A stretch of DNA of 44,490 nt. Source: DATGMB01 sp035293845. GTDB lineage: Bacteria; Acidobacteriota; Terriglobia; Bryobacterales; Bryobacteraceae. Shown here piece after piece: positions 1-6,936 of the stretch. The notes below the pieces were generated by a model. That model made no database searches and was not told where the DNA came from. It saw only the letters and a program-made list of their open reading frames with translations. Numbering within the stretch: position 1 is the first letter of the stretch; every line of letters starts with the position of its first letter. The DNA lies in NCBI GenBank assembly GCA_035293845.1, contig DATGMB010000047.1, forward strand, positions 1 through 44,490, written 5' to 3'. A program made the translations under genes and the position numbers.

Positions 1-10
1 CAGAGATGGA

Positions 11-21
11 ATGAGAACGCC
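11..21 (+). repeat. left subterminal inverted repeat of the IS
   Basis: ATGAGAACGCC, matching the reverse complement of 1811-1821 at all 11 positions. Confidence 0.75.
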
Positions 22-93
22 GGTTCCCTTTACGGGATGCGTTAAGCTCCCAAATGGAAACGCACTCGAGGTGCAAAAAGGAAACCGGCTATG
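21..93 (+). promoter_or_regulatory. transposase leader hairpin covering the ribosome binding site
   Basis: Bases 21-32 (CCGGTTCCCTTT) pair with 79-90 (AAAGGAAACCGG) with one mismatch. A smaller GCGTT/AACGC stem lies inside. The right arm contains the AAGGAAA Shine-Dalgarno just before the ATG at 91, so folding would hide the ribosome site and limit transposase synthesis. This is inference from pairing only. Confidence 0.4.
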
Positions 94-1218
94 AAGAAGA
101 ATACCAGTAAAACGAAGAAGCAGACCAGGAAGGTAGAGGCCCCAAAGCAGAGGGATGGGAAGGAATTGTTCGCCTCCTACATGGGCATCGACCTCGGGGA
201 CAAGCATTGCGAGGTTTGCGTGCTGGACCAGCAGGGGGAGTTCGTGAAAGCGTTGCGGCTGCCGATGAAGGCCGCGGATTTGGAGCGGTATCTGGTAAGG
301 ATCGGGCGGAGCCGCGTAGCGATCGAAGCCGGCGGGCAATCGCGATGGGTGGCGGAAGTGATCGAGCGGTGCGGGCACCAGGTATTCGTATCCAACACAC
401 GGAAGGTAGGCTACATCCACCAAAGTGATGACAAGAACGATCCCGGGGACGCCTACAAACTGGCGGAGTTGGTGTACTTCAAACCGCGACTGCTGCATCC
501 GATCCAGCATCGGAGTCAGCAAGCGCAGTCAGACCTGAGCTGGATCCGAGCGCGGGAGGTGCTGGTGCAGGCGCGGACGGAGGTGGTGAATGCGGTGCGA
601 GGAATGAGCAAAGCGTTCGGGGGGCGGCTGGCGAAGTGCTCGACCGAAGCGTTCACGGCGAAGTTGGCGGATCAGATTCCAGAAGCGATCCGATCCGCGG
701 TGGCGCCGTTACTGGAGACGATCGACCATTTGAATGAACAGATTGACTACTACGATCGGATGGAGGAGAAGATCGCTGGCGATCGGTACGAGCAGCACAC
801 TTTGCTGACGGCGGTGGATGGGGTGGGAGTGCATACGGCGCTGAGCTTCATGCTGACGATTGGGGATCCGCTGCGGTTCGCGAAGAGTCGGATGGTGGGA
901 TGTTATGTGGGGCTGCGGCCGAAGCAGAAGGACTCGGGGGAGAGCCAGCCGCAGTTGGGGATCACCAAAGCAGGCGATGAGTATCTGCGCAAGACGTTGG
1001 TCAACTGCGCGCATTACATTTTGGGGCCGCATGGCAAAGACAGCGATCTGCGGCGATATGGGCAACGCATTGGTGGGCGGGGCGGGAAGAACGCCAAGAA
1101 ACGAGCGGTAATCGCGGTGGCGCGGAAACTGGCCGTGCTGCTGCACCGGTTATGGGTGAGTGGAGAGGCGTACGAACCACTGCGGAATAGTCCGAAGCAG
1201 ACGGTCGTGGCGGCATAG
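91..1218 (+). CDS. IS110/IS1111 family transposase (DEDD recombinase)
   Basis: A 375-aa RNA-guided-type transposase that excises and inserts the element through a Holliday-junction-like intermediate. The N-terminal RuvC-like DEDD domain shows Asp34 in GIDLGDKH, Glu79 in AIEAGG, and Asp117/Asp120 in KNDPGDAYKLAE. A central helical, probably coiled-coil stretch follows (about 140-235). The C-terminal Transposase_20 domain (about 236-320) has the helix-hairpin-helix-like LLTAVDGVGVHTALSF and the motif KDSGESQPQLGITKAG, where Ser282 or Ser285 is the likely nucleophile. Length is normal for the family (about 330-400) and all catalytic residues are present, so it looks active. The start follows AAGGAAA. 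It has no partner gene. Confidence 0.93.
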   Translation: MKKNTSKTKKQTRKVEAPKQRDGKELFASYMGIDLGDKHCEVCVLDQQGEFVKALRLPMKAADLERYLVRIGRSRVAIEAGGQSRWVAEVIERCGHQVFVSNTRKVGYIHQSDDKNDPGDAYKLAELVYFKPRLLHPIQHRSQQAQSDLSWIRAREVLVQARTEVVNAVRGMSKAFGGRLAKCSTEAFTAKLADQIPEAIRSAVAPLLETIDHLNEQIDYYDRMEEKIAGDRYEQHTLLTAVDGVGVHTALSFMLTIGDPLRFAKSRMVGCYVGLRPKQKDSGESQPQLGITKAGDEYLRKTLVNCAHYILGPHGKDSDLRRYGQRIGGRGGKNAKKRAVIAVARKLAVLLHRLWVSGEAYEPLRNSPKQTVVAA

Positions 1219-1538
1219 GGCGGAAGGCTGAGAGCGGCCAAGCAGGTTTGGGTTTTTAGCAGAATCGCAGAACGGAAAAGGAGGGCGCTGACTGGCATCG
1301 AAGTAAAGCACAACCGTCGCTATGGGGCAGACTGCGTTCCGTGTCTTGATCCACGAGATCGCCGCAGAGATAGCAGCGCCCCACCACAACGAGGGACCCC
1401 ATCTCGCAGCGGGCCAGCCGGCCCGGCCAAGTGCGGATAGAAGCGGGGCGAGAGGCAAGCGGACGTGCCAGCCAGGAAGAGACCGATGAGGAGAGGCGAC
1501 CAACAGGATCCCGAACCGGCGCGACTCCGACACGGTCC

Positions 1539-1683
1539 GCTCCCATTCCCCGGAATGGCGATTATCGGCGGGGAGGAGGCCCCTGTCCAGACTGCCCTAC
1601 GGCGCGCCAAAAACCGGCGCGGTCTGGACAGGAACCCCCTCCCCGCGAAAACACAAATCTCCCTGAGAAGGGGGAATGGGAGC
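1539..1683 (+). ncRNA. candidate bridge/seek guide RNA in the IS right end
   Basis: Three perfect nested stems fold this 145-nt stretch into one long hairpin: 1539-1551 with 1671-1683 (13 bp), 1568-1576 with 1638-1646 (9 bp), and 1582-1592 with 1622-1632 (11 bp). They are separated by internal loops and capped by a 29-nt loop. It lies in the non-coding right end of an IS1111 element, where guide RNAs of this group are encoded. Guide RNAs of the family carry target- and donor-recognising bases in internal loops, which this fold offers. The pairing is seen directly; the guide role is inference. Confidence 0.45.
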
Positions 1684-1721
1684 TTGGTCTGGGCGCATCC
1701 AGAAGCCCTAGGCCGGCGCAG

Positions 1722-1761
1722 CCAAAGGGGAACGAAACCCTACGGTTTCTTTCCCCTTTGG
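1722..1761 (+). other. long hairpin near the IS right end
   Basis: Bases 1722-1732 pair perfectly with 1751-1761 (11 bp) and 1734-1739 with 1744-1749 (6 bp), leaving one mismatch and a 4-nt CTAC loop. No T-run follows immediately, so it is not a clear intrinsic terminator. It could be part of the guide-RNA transcript, an end-processing structure, or a block against outside transcription. Confidence 0.5.
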
Positions 1762-1810
1762 AATCCCCATTCTTCCCTGGTAAGTCGTGGCAGTCCCCCT
1801 TGACAGAGGC

Positions 1811-1821
1811 GGCGTTCTCAT
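1811..1821 (+). repeat. right subterminal inverted repeat of the IS
   Basis: GGCGTTCTCAT, the exact reverse complement of 11-21. Confidence 0.75.
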
Positions 1822-2018
1822 AGAAGGCACGGAGGAGCTTCGAGTAGAAGGCTTACTGCTTGCCGCGAAGCGGCCGCCTTCTCTTTCGGCTGCGGAAGTT
1901 CCGCAGTCAAGATCATGAACGGAGGCGGACCAGCCTCAAGGACTAAGACCGTCCACAAACTGAATCCGCGATCCAGGCCACCGCCACCGCGTCAATCCGG
2001 AGGAAACAGAACCGTAAG
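1822..2018. other. non-coding gap right of the IS
   Basis: No credible gene is seen. It holds a near-perfect palindrome at 1890-1906 (CTGCGGAA, one base, TTCCGCAG). Leftward transcription from the gene ending at 2019 would run into the IS here. Confidence 0.4.
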
Positions 2019-2285
2019 TCAAGGCTCTTGAAACAAGCGCTCCTGCCGAGGGTCGGGCGGTTCCGCAGGTCTTTGCTGAGCCCCCGTCTCGCGTCCACCC
2101 ACCTTCCGCCGGCCCATCTGGATGCTGATTTCATCCAGCCAGATCCTGTACGGGTGGTACAGGCGTGGGCCAAACGGATAGGCATCACGCAGAGCGGCCC
2201 TGACTTCCGCCTCGGATTTGCCGGCGTTCTCCGCGAGCACCCGGGCGACAATCGGTGCGCATTGCTGCCGCCAATACGAATGCAA
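2019..2285 (-). CDS. small conserved-type protein of the phage-like module
   Basis: An 88-aa protein, last of the leftward operon. The TTG start at 2285 is preceded by GAGGGG about 6 nt upstream and lies 10 nt after the sigma-factor stop. The N-terminal half is amphipathic helix (QQCAPIVARVLAENAGKSE, then EVRAALRDAYPFGPR). It is followed by an aromatic stretch HPYRIWLDEI and a charged tail. I do not recognise a named domain; the HPYxxWLDEI-type motif looks conserved and the base pattern reads as coding. There is no membrane segment or signal peptide. Its position beside the sigma factor suggests a small accessory protein. The IS lies about 200 bp downstream and may have cut off further operon genes. 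Confidence 0.6.
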   Translation of the reverse strand: MHSYWRQQCAPIVARVLAENAGKSEAEVRAALRDAYPFGPRLYHPYRIWLDEISIQMGRRKVGGRETGAQQRPAEPPDPRQERLFQEP

Positions 2286-2294
2286 GTCGTCCCC

Positions 2295-2906
2295 TCAGAC
2301 GCCACATCCCGGCACGCGCTCTTTGAGCAGCAATGGAGCGCTGGAGTGCAGGCCCATCCTCTCGAAGTGCCGGCGCAGGAGGCGCAGCGCGCGGGCATGG
2401 AGCTGGGAGACGCGGCTTTCGTTAATGCCTAAGCCGTCGCCGATCTCGCGCATGGTCTTCCCGCCCCGGTAGTATGCCCGCAGCAAAAAACGCAGCCGGG
2501 CGGGCAGGTCCGCAATCGCGCGATCCAGTAAGCGCCGGCACTCGCCGTCCGCCGCGTAATCGTCCGGCGCAACCAGGGCCCCCGGAATCCGATCTGGAAA
2601 GATCAACGGCTGCGGTTCGGCGGGAGCTTCGGCTCCCTCGGCTTTCAGACAGGCGCGCGCGTGCCGCGACAGGTGATCGTTCCGGCGCAGCCCGTCGACC
2701 ACCGCTCCGCCGATGCGCCGGCGCGCGTATGCTCCGAATGGAACTTTCTTCCGGGCATCGTAACGGCTTGCGGCGCACACCAGGCCAAGCAGCGCGTCCT
2801 GGCGGACATCGTCGCGATCGACATGGCGTGGCAGCCGCTTCGAAAGATTGCCCGCAATTCCGGCGGCCAACGCGAGATGATCGAGCACGAGCTGTTGTGC
2901 CGTCAC
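2295..2906 (-). CDS. FliA/SigF-like sigma-70 family factor of the element
   Basis: A 203-aa RNA polymerase sigma factor. Region 2 is clear in the N-terminal third (DDVRQDALLGLVCAASRYD, then PFGAYARRRIGGAVVDGLR), with the GA-x-x-D-x-LR signature of FliA/SigF-type factors. Region 4 is C-terminal (TMREIGDGLGINESRVSQLH), a helix-turn-helix that would read the -35 box. Region 3 is reduced. I place the start at GTG 2906: GGAGG sits 8 nt upstream, and the GTG overlaps the TGA of the preceding 62-aa gene (GTGA), a sign of translational coupling. A longer reading from 2942 would overlap that gene with no ribosome site. It probably directs transcription of the element's own later genes. Confidence 0.85.
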   Translation of the reverse strand: MTAQQLVLDHLALAAGIAGNLSKRLPRHVDRDDVRQDALLGLVCAASRYDARKKVPFGAYARRRIGGAVVDGLRRNDHLSRHARACLKAEGAEAPAEPQPLIFPDRIPGALVAPDDYAADGECRRLLDRAIADLPARLRFLLRAYYRGGKTMREIGDGLGINESRVSQLHARALRLLRRHFERMGLHSSAPLLLKERVPGCGV

Positions 2907-3091
2907 TTGACCGCCTCCACCGGAACGGTCAACCGCATGCACTTGGCATGGTGGTCGCGTTCAAACATCACTTCCGTCTGCTCATCGAGAGCACGTTCGA
3001 CATCTTCGTCCGCAATCACGATGGCCTTTCCACAGCGCCGGACAATTACGGCCAGGCAGGCGAGTAGCACTTGGGTTTTGTAGTCGTTCAT
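2903..3091 (-). CDS. small hypothetical protein coupled to the sigma factor
   Basis: A 62-aa protein with start ATG 3091 behind a strong AGGAGG. Its stop overlaps the sigma-factor GTG. The N-terminus has a short apolar stretch (VLLACLAVIVRR), followed by acidic and basic segments; it is too short to call a membrane protein with confidence. I do not recognise it. The tight coupling and good ribosome site argue that it is real. A role as a small regulator or anti-sigma partner is possible but only a guess from position. Confidence 0.6.
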   Translation of the reverse strand: MNDYKTQVLLACLAVIVRRCGKAIVIADEDVERALDEQTEVMFERDHHAKCMRLTVPVEAVK

Positions 3092-3103
3092 GGTTATGGC
3101 CTC

Positions 3104-3943
3104 CTACGCGGCGTCTGATTCGTGGATGATCCGAATGCCCGAGATCATGCCCTCGGTGCGCGCGATCTCGATACCGGCCACGCGCCTGCCCGTCTTTTCC
3201 TCGTAATGCGCCAACGGCTCCAGCAGGCGGCCACTCAGCAGTTCTTCATCCGATGGGTCCTTTACTTCCCCGGCATGCGGATGCTTGCGACTCCGGCGAT
3301 TACCTCCGCTGGCTTGCCGGCGGCGCTTGCGAGTTTTGCGAAGTTCTGAGGCCGTCGCGCGCGCCTTTTTCCGCCCCTCGGCAACCACCGCGCGTTGCTC
3401 ATCGTCGGGCAGCTCCGCGATTTCCGCCGCCGCGCTCACCGACACCTCCCCGTGATCGACGGCTTCGATCAGTTCAGGCGCGCCAGCGTGCATCACCTTG
3501 GCGGCCGTCTGCACCGTGCGCGGCGAGACATCGAGGAGCTCGGCCGCCTTATCACGCGACTTGCCGAAATCACTTGGTGGCAAATTTGCCACCAGGTCCG
3601 TGCGGGTGCCTTTCCGGTGTTGAGCCTCTTCCTCGAACAGCGGCTGGGACCTGGCGGCTACCATCGCCCGCTGGCTTTCATCCAGGTGCCGCCGATGCAG
3701 ATTGAGGCTGAGGACCAGGGCTACAATCGATCCGCCTCCGTCCCAGGGGCGAAACACCGGCTCGACGCCAGCCTCCAGACAAGCGCGATAGCGGTTGCGG
3801 CCGTCGATAACCGAGCCGTCCGGATGGAGCAGAATCGGCTCCCGCAGCCCGTTCTGCTTAATGTCGGCAACCAAGGCGGCAAACTGCGCACCGGACATCT
3901 CGGGGAAAACGGCAGCTACCGGATGAGCCTTGAGGGGTTTCAT
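3104..3943 (-). CDS. ParB/Spo0J-type nuclease-domain protein
   Basis: A 279-aa protein. The N-terminal ParB/sulfiredoxin-fold domain (about 5-95) shows the family signatures LVADIKQNGLREPILL, then VIDGRNRYRACLEAG and LNLHRRHLDESQRAMVA. A KorB-like helix-turn-helix follows (KAAELLDVSPRTVQTAAKVM). The middle is basic and lysine/arginine-rich (RKKARATASELRKTRKRRRQ), and a C-terminal tail completes it. Such proteins bind DNA and often CTP; in phages and islands they act in partition, or as regulators or nucleases near terminase genes. The start ATG 3943 lies 1 nt after the upstream stop with AGGAGG in range; longer readings overlap that gene. No ParA gene is visible, so classical partition is doubtful. 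Confidence 0.8.
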   Translation of the reverse strand: MKPLKAHPVAAVFPEMSGAQFAALVADIKQNGLREPILLHPDGSVIDGRNRYRACLEAGVEPVFRPWDGGGSIVALVLSLNLHRRHLDESQRAMVAARSQPLFEEEAQHRKGTRTDLVANLPPSDFGKSRDKAAELLDVSPRTVQTAAKVMHAGAPELIEAVDHGEVSVSAAAEIAELPDDEQRAVVAEGRKKARATASELRKTRKRRRQASGGNRRSRKHPHAGEVKDPSDEELLSGRLLEPLAHYEEKTGRRVAGIEIARTEGMISGIRIIHESDAA

Positions 3944-3944
3944 C

Positions 3945-4769
3945 TCAGGCCTCCTGCTGGATCTCCGGAAAGTCTTCATCGAAGCCCCACCGCAGCGCTT
4001 TGCAGGGCGCGCCCGCCAGATGCAGATTCCACGCTTTGACAATCAGCGCCATCTTCTCGAGGCGAGGCAGCTTGGCTTTCCGGGCACGGTCGGCCTCCAG
4101 CCGGCGCCGGACGTGATAGACCGGGAGTGTGACATTCGGGCCTGTACCGTAGAGCAGCTGCTCGAAGAATGTGGTGGCTTTCTCCTGGTCGATTCCCCCG
4201 AACACGTACTTGAAAAATGCTGCGACGCTCGGGGCCAACAAATCCCGGAACGCGATGCACTGGCCCGTGATATCCTCGATGCGCTGGTGGCCGTTACAGA
4301 ACAGCTCATAGAGTTCGTCCTGTGAGGGCGTGGGGCTCGCGTTCTTGTTGATCGAGCTGAGGCCGCCCGGTTGCAAGTGGTAGTAGAGCAGCGTCATGGC
4401 GGCGGCTACTTTGCGCGCATTCTTTACGCCGTAGTAGGCGAACAGATCGCTTCCGGTGCGGGCCAGTTGATCGCCCAGCGTGGTGAAAGCGTCGTCGTCC
4501 ACGTCGCGGATGAGAATCGTCTCGAACGGCTGGTCCGCGAGCATGCAGGCCCACAGCCGATGTTGCCCATCCAGGATCTTGCCGGTCTTGGAGATTACGA
4601 TGGTGCTGCCGTTGAGCCTCCAACGGCGCTCCTGAATGGCACGCGCCAATTTGTTGACGTGGTCCTGGCGGATAGGCCGGTTGCGCGTGTTGCCCTCCAG
4701 AAGCTTGGTCGCCTCGGCGGGTGTGATGACGACGGTGGTGTGACTAACAGCGAGTGATGGTTTGGACAT
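3945..4769 (-). CDS. ParB N-terminal-like DNA-binding protein
   Basis: A 274-aa protein. The N-terminal half carries a divergent ParB-like fold, with NRPIRQDHVNKLARAIQERR, then STIVISKTGKILDGQHRLWA. The DGQHRL motif is typical of phage and plasmid ParB-like proteins. The C-terminal half is helical (FFKYVFGGIDQEKATTFFEQ; KAWNLHLAGAPCKALRWGF) and has no other named domain. The start ATG 4769 follows GGAGAG; earlier codons run through the structured leader at 4816-4882 and are unlikely. It is followed at once by the second ParB-type gene, so the two probably work together. The role, DNA binding or regulation, is inferred from the domain. Confidence 0.72.
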   Translation of the reverse strand: MSKPSLAVSHTTVVITPAEATKLLEGNTRNRPIRQDHVNKLARAIQERRWRLNGSTIVISKTGKILDGQHRLWACMLADQPFETILIRDVDDDAFTTLGDQLARTGSDLFAYYGVKNARKVAAAMTLLYYHLQPGGLSSINKNASPTPSQDELYELFCNGHQRIEDITGQCIAFRDLLAPSVAAFFKYVFGGIDQEKATTFFEQLLYGTGPNVTLPVYHVRRRLEADRARKAKLPRLEKMALIVKAWNLHLAGAPCKALRWGFDEDFPEIQQEA

Positions 4770-4815
4770 TGGCTCTCCAGTCGGGATGATTTGGATTACC
4801 TCTCCAGACCTGCTC

Positions 4816-4882
4816 TGCCGGGGGCTTTGCGGCCGCTGGAGAACCGGCCGCGTTGCGGGATGTACAGTCCCGGCCCCCGGCA
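4816..4882 (-). ncRNA. three-way-junction structured element
   Basis: Perfect pairing throughout: an outer stem 4816-4825 with 4873-4882 (10 bp), hairpin 4829-4835/4845-4851 (7 bp, 9-nt loop) and hairpin 4856-4860/4868-4872 (5 bp, 7-nt loop). Linkers are only 0-4 nt. It fills the gap between the Nu1-like gene and the ParB-like gene, so it would be transcribed as the leader of the latter. It matches no riboswitch or ribozyme core that I know. As DNA, it could instead be a protein-binding or packaging site beside a terminase-like gene. Confidence 0.45.
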
Positions 4883-4899
4883 AACTTAAAAAACGATCG

Positions 4900-5475
4900 T
4901 TAGGCTGCCACGTGCGGCAGATCCTCGATGGCTTTGGCAAGCTTCGTCAGCATCCGGTTGTTGTCCTCGCGGATCAGGCGATGCACCTCGGCACCATCTG
5001 TGGTTGCCGCCAGAATGTTGGCCAGCCGGTCCGCCTGCGACAGCGCATGATCTTTCACCAACGCCGAAAATTGGTTGGCATATTCGCGCAGCGTGCTGGC
5101 TTCGATCAGCTCGCCGGCCTGGCGGCGCTCGGCGCGTTCGGCCTTCTTCGCTTCCGCCAGGAGCTTCCGGGCGCGGGCGACGACCAAGGCGCGATTCGCG
5201 TCCAACGGCGCGCCGCTGGAGGATGCCAGGGCACCGAGATTCGGCGTGGGAGATGCTGGCGGCATTGCCGCTGTCGCGCCGCGATTGGCGGCCTTGCGCA
5301 CCGGCCAACCGCCGCCGCTGCGGTCCACGTTTTTGGTGATCCAGTCGAGGGCCTGCTGGAGGTCCACGCGGCCATCCGGCAAGACGGGGAGGCCCGCAGC
5401 GACCCACTGGGAAACGCGCGCGGCTGAAACGCCGACGCGCTGTGCAAGCTCGCCTTTTCTAAGGACTTCCGCCAT
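4900..5475 (-). CDS. Nu1-like terminase small subunit or DNA-binding protein
   Basis: A 191-aa protein. The N-terminus is a winged helix-turn-helix of the Nu1/MerR kind (LRKGELAQRVGVSAARVSQW, then GLPVLPDGRVDLQQALDWI). The middle is a flexible linker rich in Ala, Pro and Ser. The C-terminal half is a long charged helix (ARKLLAEAKKAERAERRQAG, continuing to REYANQFSALVKDHALSQAD), as in phage-packaging Nu1-type small subunits, which dimerise and bind the cos site. Length fits (about 160-200). The start ATG 5475 is the first in frame. No large terminase gene is visible, so it may be a remnant or a DNA-binding protein re-used by the element. Confidence 0.6.
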   Translation of the reverse strand: MAEVLRKGELAQRVGVSAARVSQWVAAGLPVLPDGRVDLQQALDWITKNVDRSGGGWPVRKAANRGATAAMPPASPTPNLGALASSSGAPLDANRALVVARARKLLAEAKKAERAERRQAGELIEASTLREYANQFSALVKDHALSQADRLANILAATTDGAEVHRLIREDNNRMLTKLAKAIEDLPHVAA

Positions 5476-5545
5476 TTAAGTGGGCTTAAGTTAAATGAAA
5501 TTTAGAGGTCAAAGAAAAGCAATTGGGCAATGTTTAAATCCGCCG

Positions 5546-5559
5546 CCCCCGCTCGGGGG
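5546..5559 (-). terminator. GC-rich hairpin after the zinc-ribbon gene
   Basis: CCCCC and GGGGG arms with a 4-nt loop lie directly next to the stop codon of the zinc-ribbon gene on the minus strand. The following bases are AT-rich but not a clean T-run, so termination is only possible. Confidence 0.3.
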
Positions 5560-5736
5560 TCAGGTCCCAGAAACGGGCGCGACGTACTCCAGAAACGCGA
5601 TCTCGCTCACATCGCCGGTTGCGCCACAATCACGGCACTCGAAGTATTCGCCGGCATCGTGATAGCCCGTCTGAGGGCAACGTCCAAAGTCGAAGCTCCG
5701 AATCTTGATGTTGTGGCTTCCGCATTGTGGACACAT
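5560..5736 (-). CDS. small zinc-ribbon protein
   Basis: A 58-aa protein with two CxxC pairs (CPQCG at the N-terminus and CRDCG near residue 37), a classic zinc ribbon, and an acidic C-terminal tail. Small ribbons of this kind occur in phage early regions and may bind nucleic acid or RNA polymerase. The start ATG 5736 lies 16 nt after the previous stop. The reading frame stays open upstream, but that part lies in antisense-looking sequence of the neighbouring gene. It sits in the same leftward operon as the Nu1-like gene. Confidence 0.65.
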   Translation of the reverse strand: MCPQCGSHNIKIRSFDFGRCPQTGYHDAGEYFECRDCGATGDVSEIAFLEYVAPVSGT

Positions 5737-5752
5737 GGACCGCTCCCGAACG

Positions 5753-6004
5753 TCAATGGATCTGGTCCCAATCCCCGATCTCCGGACACCCGCACGACGG
5801 TGGCCCGAAATACTGAAGCACCGCGTCCGCAATCTCGCGGGCCGTGAATGGCCTCGCCTGTCGCGCTGTGATTCCCGTTCCCCAGAACCGCACGTATCCT
5901 TCTCCAACGATGACTTCGAACTGAGCCGGGATGCCGTGGACCTCTCGGAGTGCACGAACGGCTCCCGGCCGCTCCTTGGCGAAATCCGGAGTGATGTCCA
6001 GCAT
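5753..6004 (-). CDS. small hypothetical protein
   Basis: An 83-aa protein whose ATG overlaps the stop of the previous gene (TGATG). It alternates beta-like and helical segments (AQFEVIVGEGYVRFWGTGIT, then FTAREIADAVLQYFG) and ends in a short Cys-containing tail. No domain is recognised. The overlap, coding-like composition and position in an unbroken leftward run support it as real. Confidence 0.55.
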   Translation of the reverse strand: MLDITPDFAKERPGAVRALREVHGIPAQFEVIVGEGYVRFWGTGITARQARPFTAREIADAVLQYFGPPSCGCPEIGDWDQIH

Positions 6005-6477
6005 CAGAACACCTCCCGGCTGTTCTCTGCCGACCACGGAGACGATGGGTCGCGCTTGACGCAGAATCGAGCTGGTGGAACGCGAGGTGCGTCTGCAGGC
6101 GCAGCCACGACCTGGATCGGTGGGCGCTCCGGTTCATCCTGTGGGCGCACAACCTGGACATTGTCGGGATTGAACCGCTGCGGATTGAAACTGTCATTTT
6201 CGTTCCAGCGCACCAGCCGTCCCGAGCGGTCGTCATAACGTTTGAGGACCGTCAACGTATGCAGTTCAAGGTGCTCATCGTAGAACGGGCATGCGCCGTC
6301 GCCGGTCGAATGGCGCATCGAATCGTCGCCATATGGCAGCAAGTTGATCTGCATGATCTCGCCGGTCTTGTGCTTGCGAACAATCTCGGCGTTGCGCGCG
6401 GCCAGGAAAGCCCGGATGCTCACCGCATCGCAGTAGGCAATAATTCGAGGCCCGGAAAAGACAGGAATTCCCTTCAT
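6004..6477 (-). CDS. hypothetical protein of the phage-like module
   Basis: A 157-aa protein. The N-terminal part begins with a beta/helix unit (FSGPRIIAYCDAVSIRAFLA) and a basic stretch (ARNAEIVRKHKTGEIMQINL). A middle section rich in Asp and His (DGACPFYDEHLELHTLTVLK) follows, and the C-terminal quarter is Pro-rich and probably disordered. I do not recognise it. ATG 6477 is preferred over a TTG at 6504, although neither has a clear ribosome site. It starts the small-gene run 6477 to 4900; the gap to the VRR-NUC gene is about 150 nt. Confidence 0.5.
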   Translation of the reverse strand: MKGIPVFSGPRIIAYCDAVSIRAFLAARNAEIVRKHKTGEIMQINLLPYGDDSMRHSTGDGACPFYDEHLELHTLTVLKRYDDRSGRLVRWNENDSFNPQRFNPDNVQVVRPQDEPERPPIQVVAAPADAPRVPPARFCVKRDPSSPWSAENSREVF

Positions 6478-6574
6478 GGCTGGAGACACGAATTGCGACC
6501 CCAAATGTCGGACTATTTATGACGCGCCCGGCCCGCCGGTACGATGTTTTGAGGGATTCTTTCGGAGGGTGCGC

Positions 6575-6649
6575 TATGCGCTGGCCTGTCGAACTGGGCC
6601 TCTACTTGATATATACGTCTGGGGACGATTTCTTTAAAGCGATCCCATA
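6575..6649 (+). CDS. possible 24-aa leaderless-type small peptide
   Basis: ATG 6575 has a strong ribosome site (GGAGGG, 6 nt spacing) and the frame ends in TAA at 6647-6649, overlapping the 3' end of the opposing nuclease gene. The peptide ends LYLIYTSGDDFFKAIP. A similar 14-residue reading (PYWIYTPGVRKFKA) exists on the plus strand near 29485-29526. It is the only plus-strand candidate in this module and may be chance. Confidence 0.25.
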
Positions 6650-6936
6650 AAAAAAGTTTGTTCCTGGAGCAGAGCGCGAACTTCCGCGACGCTGGTGACT
6701 GTCGCGGCGAGCGCGCCGGCCTCCGTCCATTCGCGTAAGCGGTGCATCTGCAGCGCCGTCGGCCTTTCGCCCGGTCGCTTTACTTCGAATTCGAAATGGC
6801 GGCCGCCGATGCAGCCGGTAATGTCGGGATCGCCAGTGACACCCAACCCGCCGCCCCAGCGCTTTCGGGCTACGCAGCCCGGCAATCCATTCAGATATGT
6901 CAGAATCGCTTTCACAATCGCGCGTTCACTCGTCAT
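6634..6936 (-). CDS. VRR-NUC domain nuclease
   Basis: A 100-aa stand-alone VRR-NUC protein of the PD-(D/E)xK fold. The core is visible as TGDPDITGCIGGRHFEFEVK: Asp in the PDI motif, then the E-x-K pair in FEVK, followed by the family's Q-x-x-x-L-R-E-W helix (ALQMHRLREWTEAGA). Family members are structure-specific nucleases (as in FAN1); short phage versions sit beside a SNF2-type helicase and primase, as here. The start ATG 6936 has GGAGG upstream and overlaps the TGA of the preceding gene (ATGA). Length is normal for the phage form. It would cleave branched DNA during replication or recombination. Confidence 0.85.
   Translation of the reverse strand: MTSERAIVKAILTYLNGLPGCVARKRWGGGLGVTGDPDITGCIGGRHFEFEVKRPGERPTALQMHRLREWTEAGALAATVTSVAEVRALLQEQTFFMGSL

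Larger units (their letters stand above)
11..1821 (+). mobile_element. IS110 family, IS1111-group insertion sequence
   Basis: A perfect 11-bp inverted repeat (ATGAGAACGCC at 11-21, its reverse complement at 1811-1821) brackets one transposase gene. IS110 elements generally lack terminal inverted repeats, but the IS1111 group has short subterminal ones, which fits. The left non-coding end is short (about 70 nt); the right one is about 590 nt and heavily folded. In IS1111 elements the guide RNA lies downstream of the transposase, also consistent. The exact outer ends lie a few bases beyond the repeats and cannot be fixed, because this family makes no target duplication. It was probably inserted into the left end of the phage-like module. 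Confidence 0.8.

Noticed and set aside
1943..2398. 151-codon minus-strand frame overlapping the 88-aa gene and the sigma gene end
   Set aside because: Overlaps two better genes with ribosome sites; composition is rich in Cys, Ser and Arg like a shadow frame.
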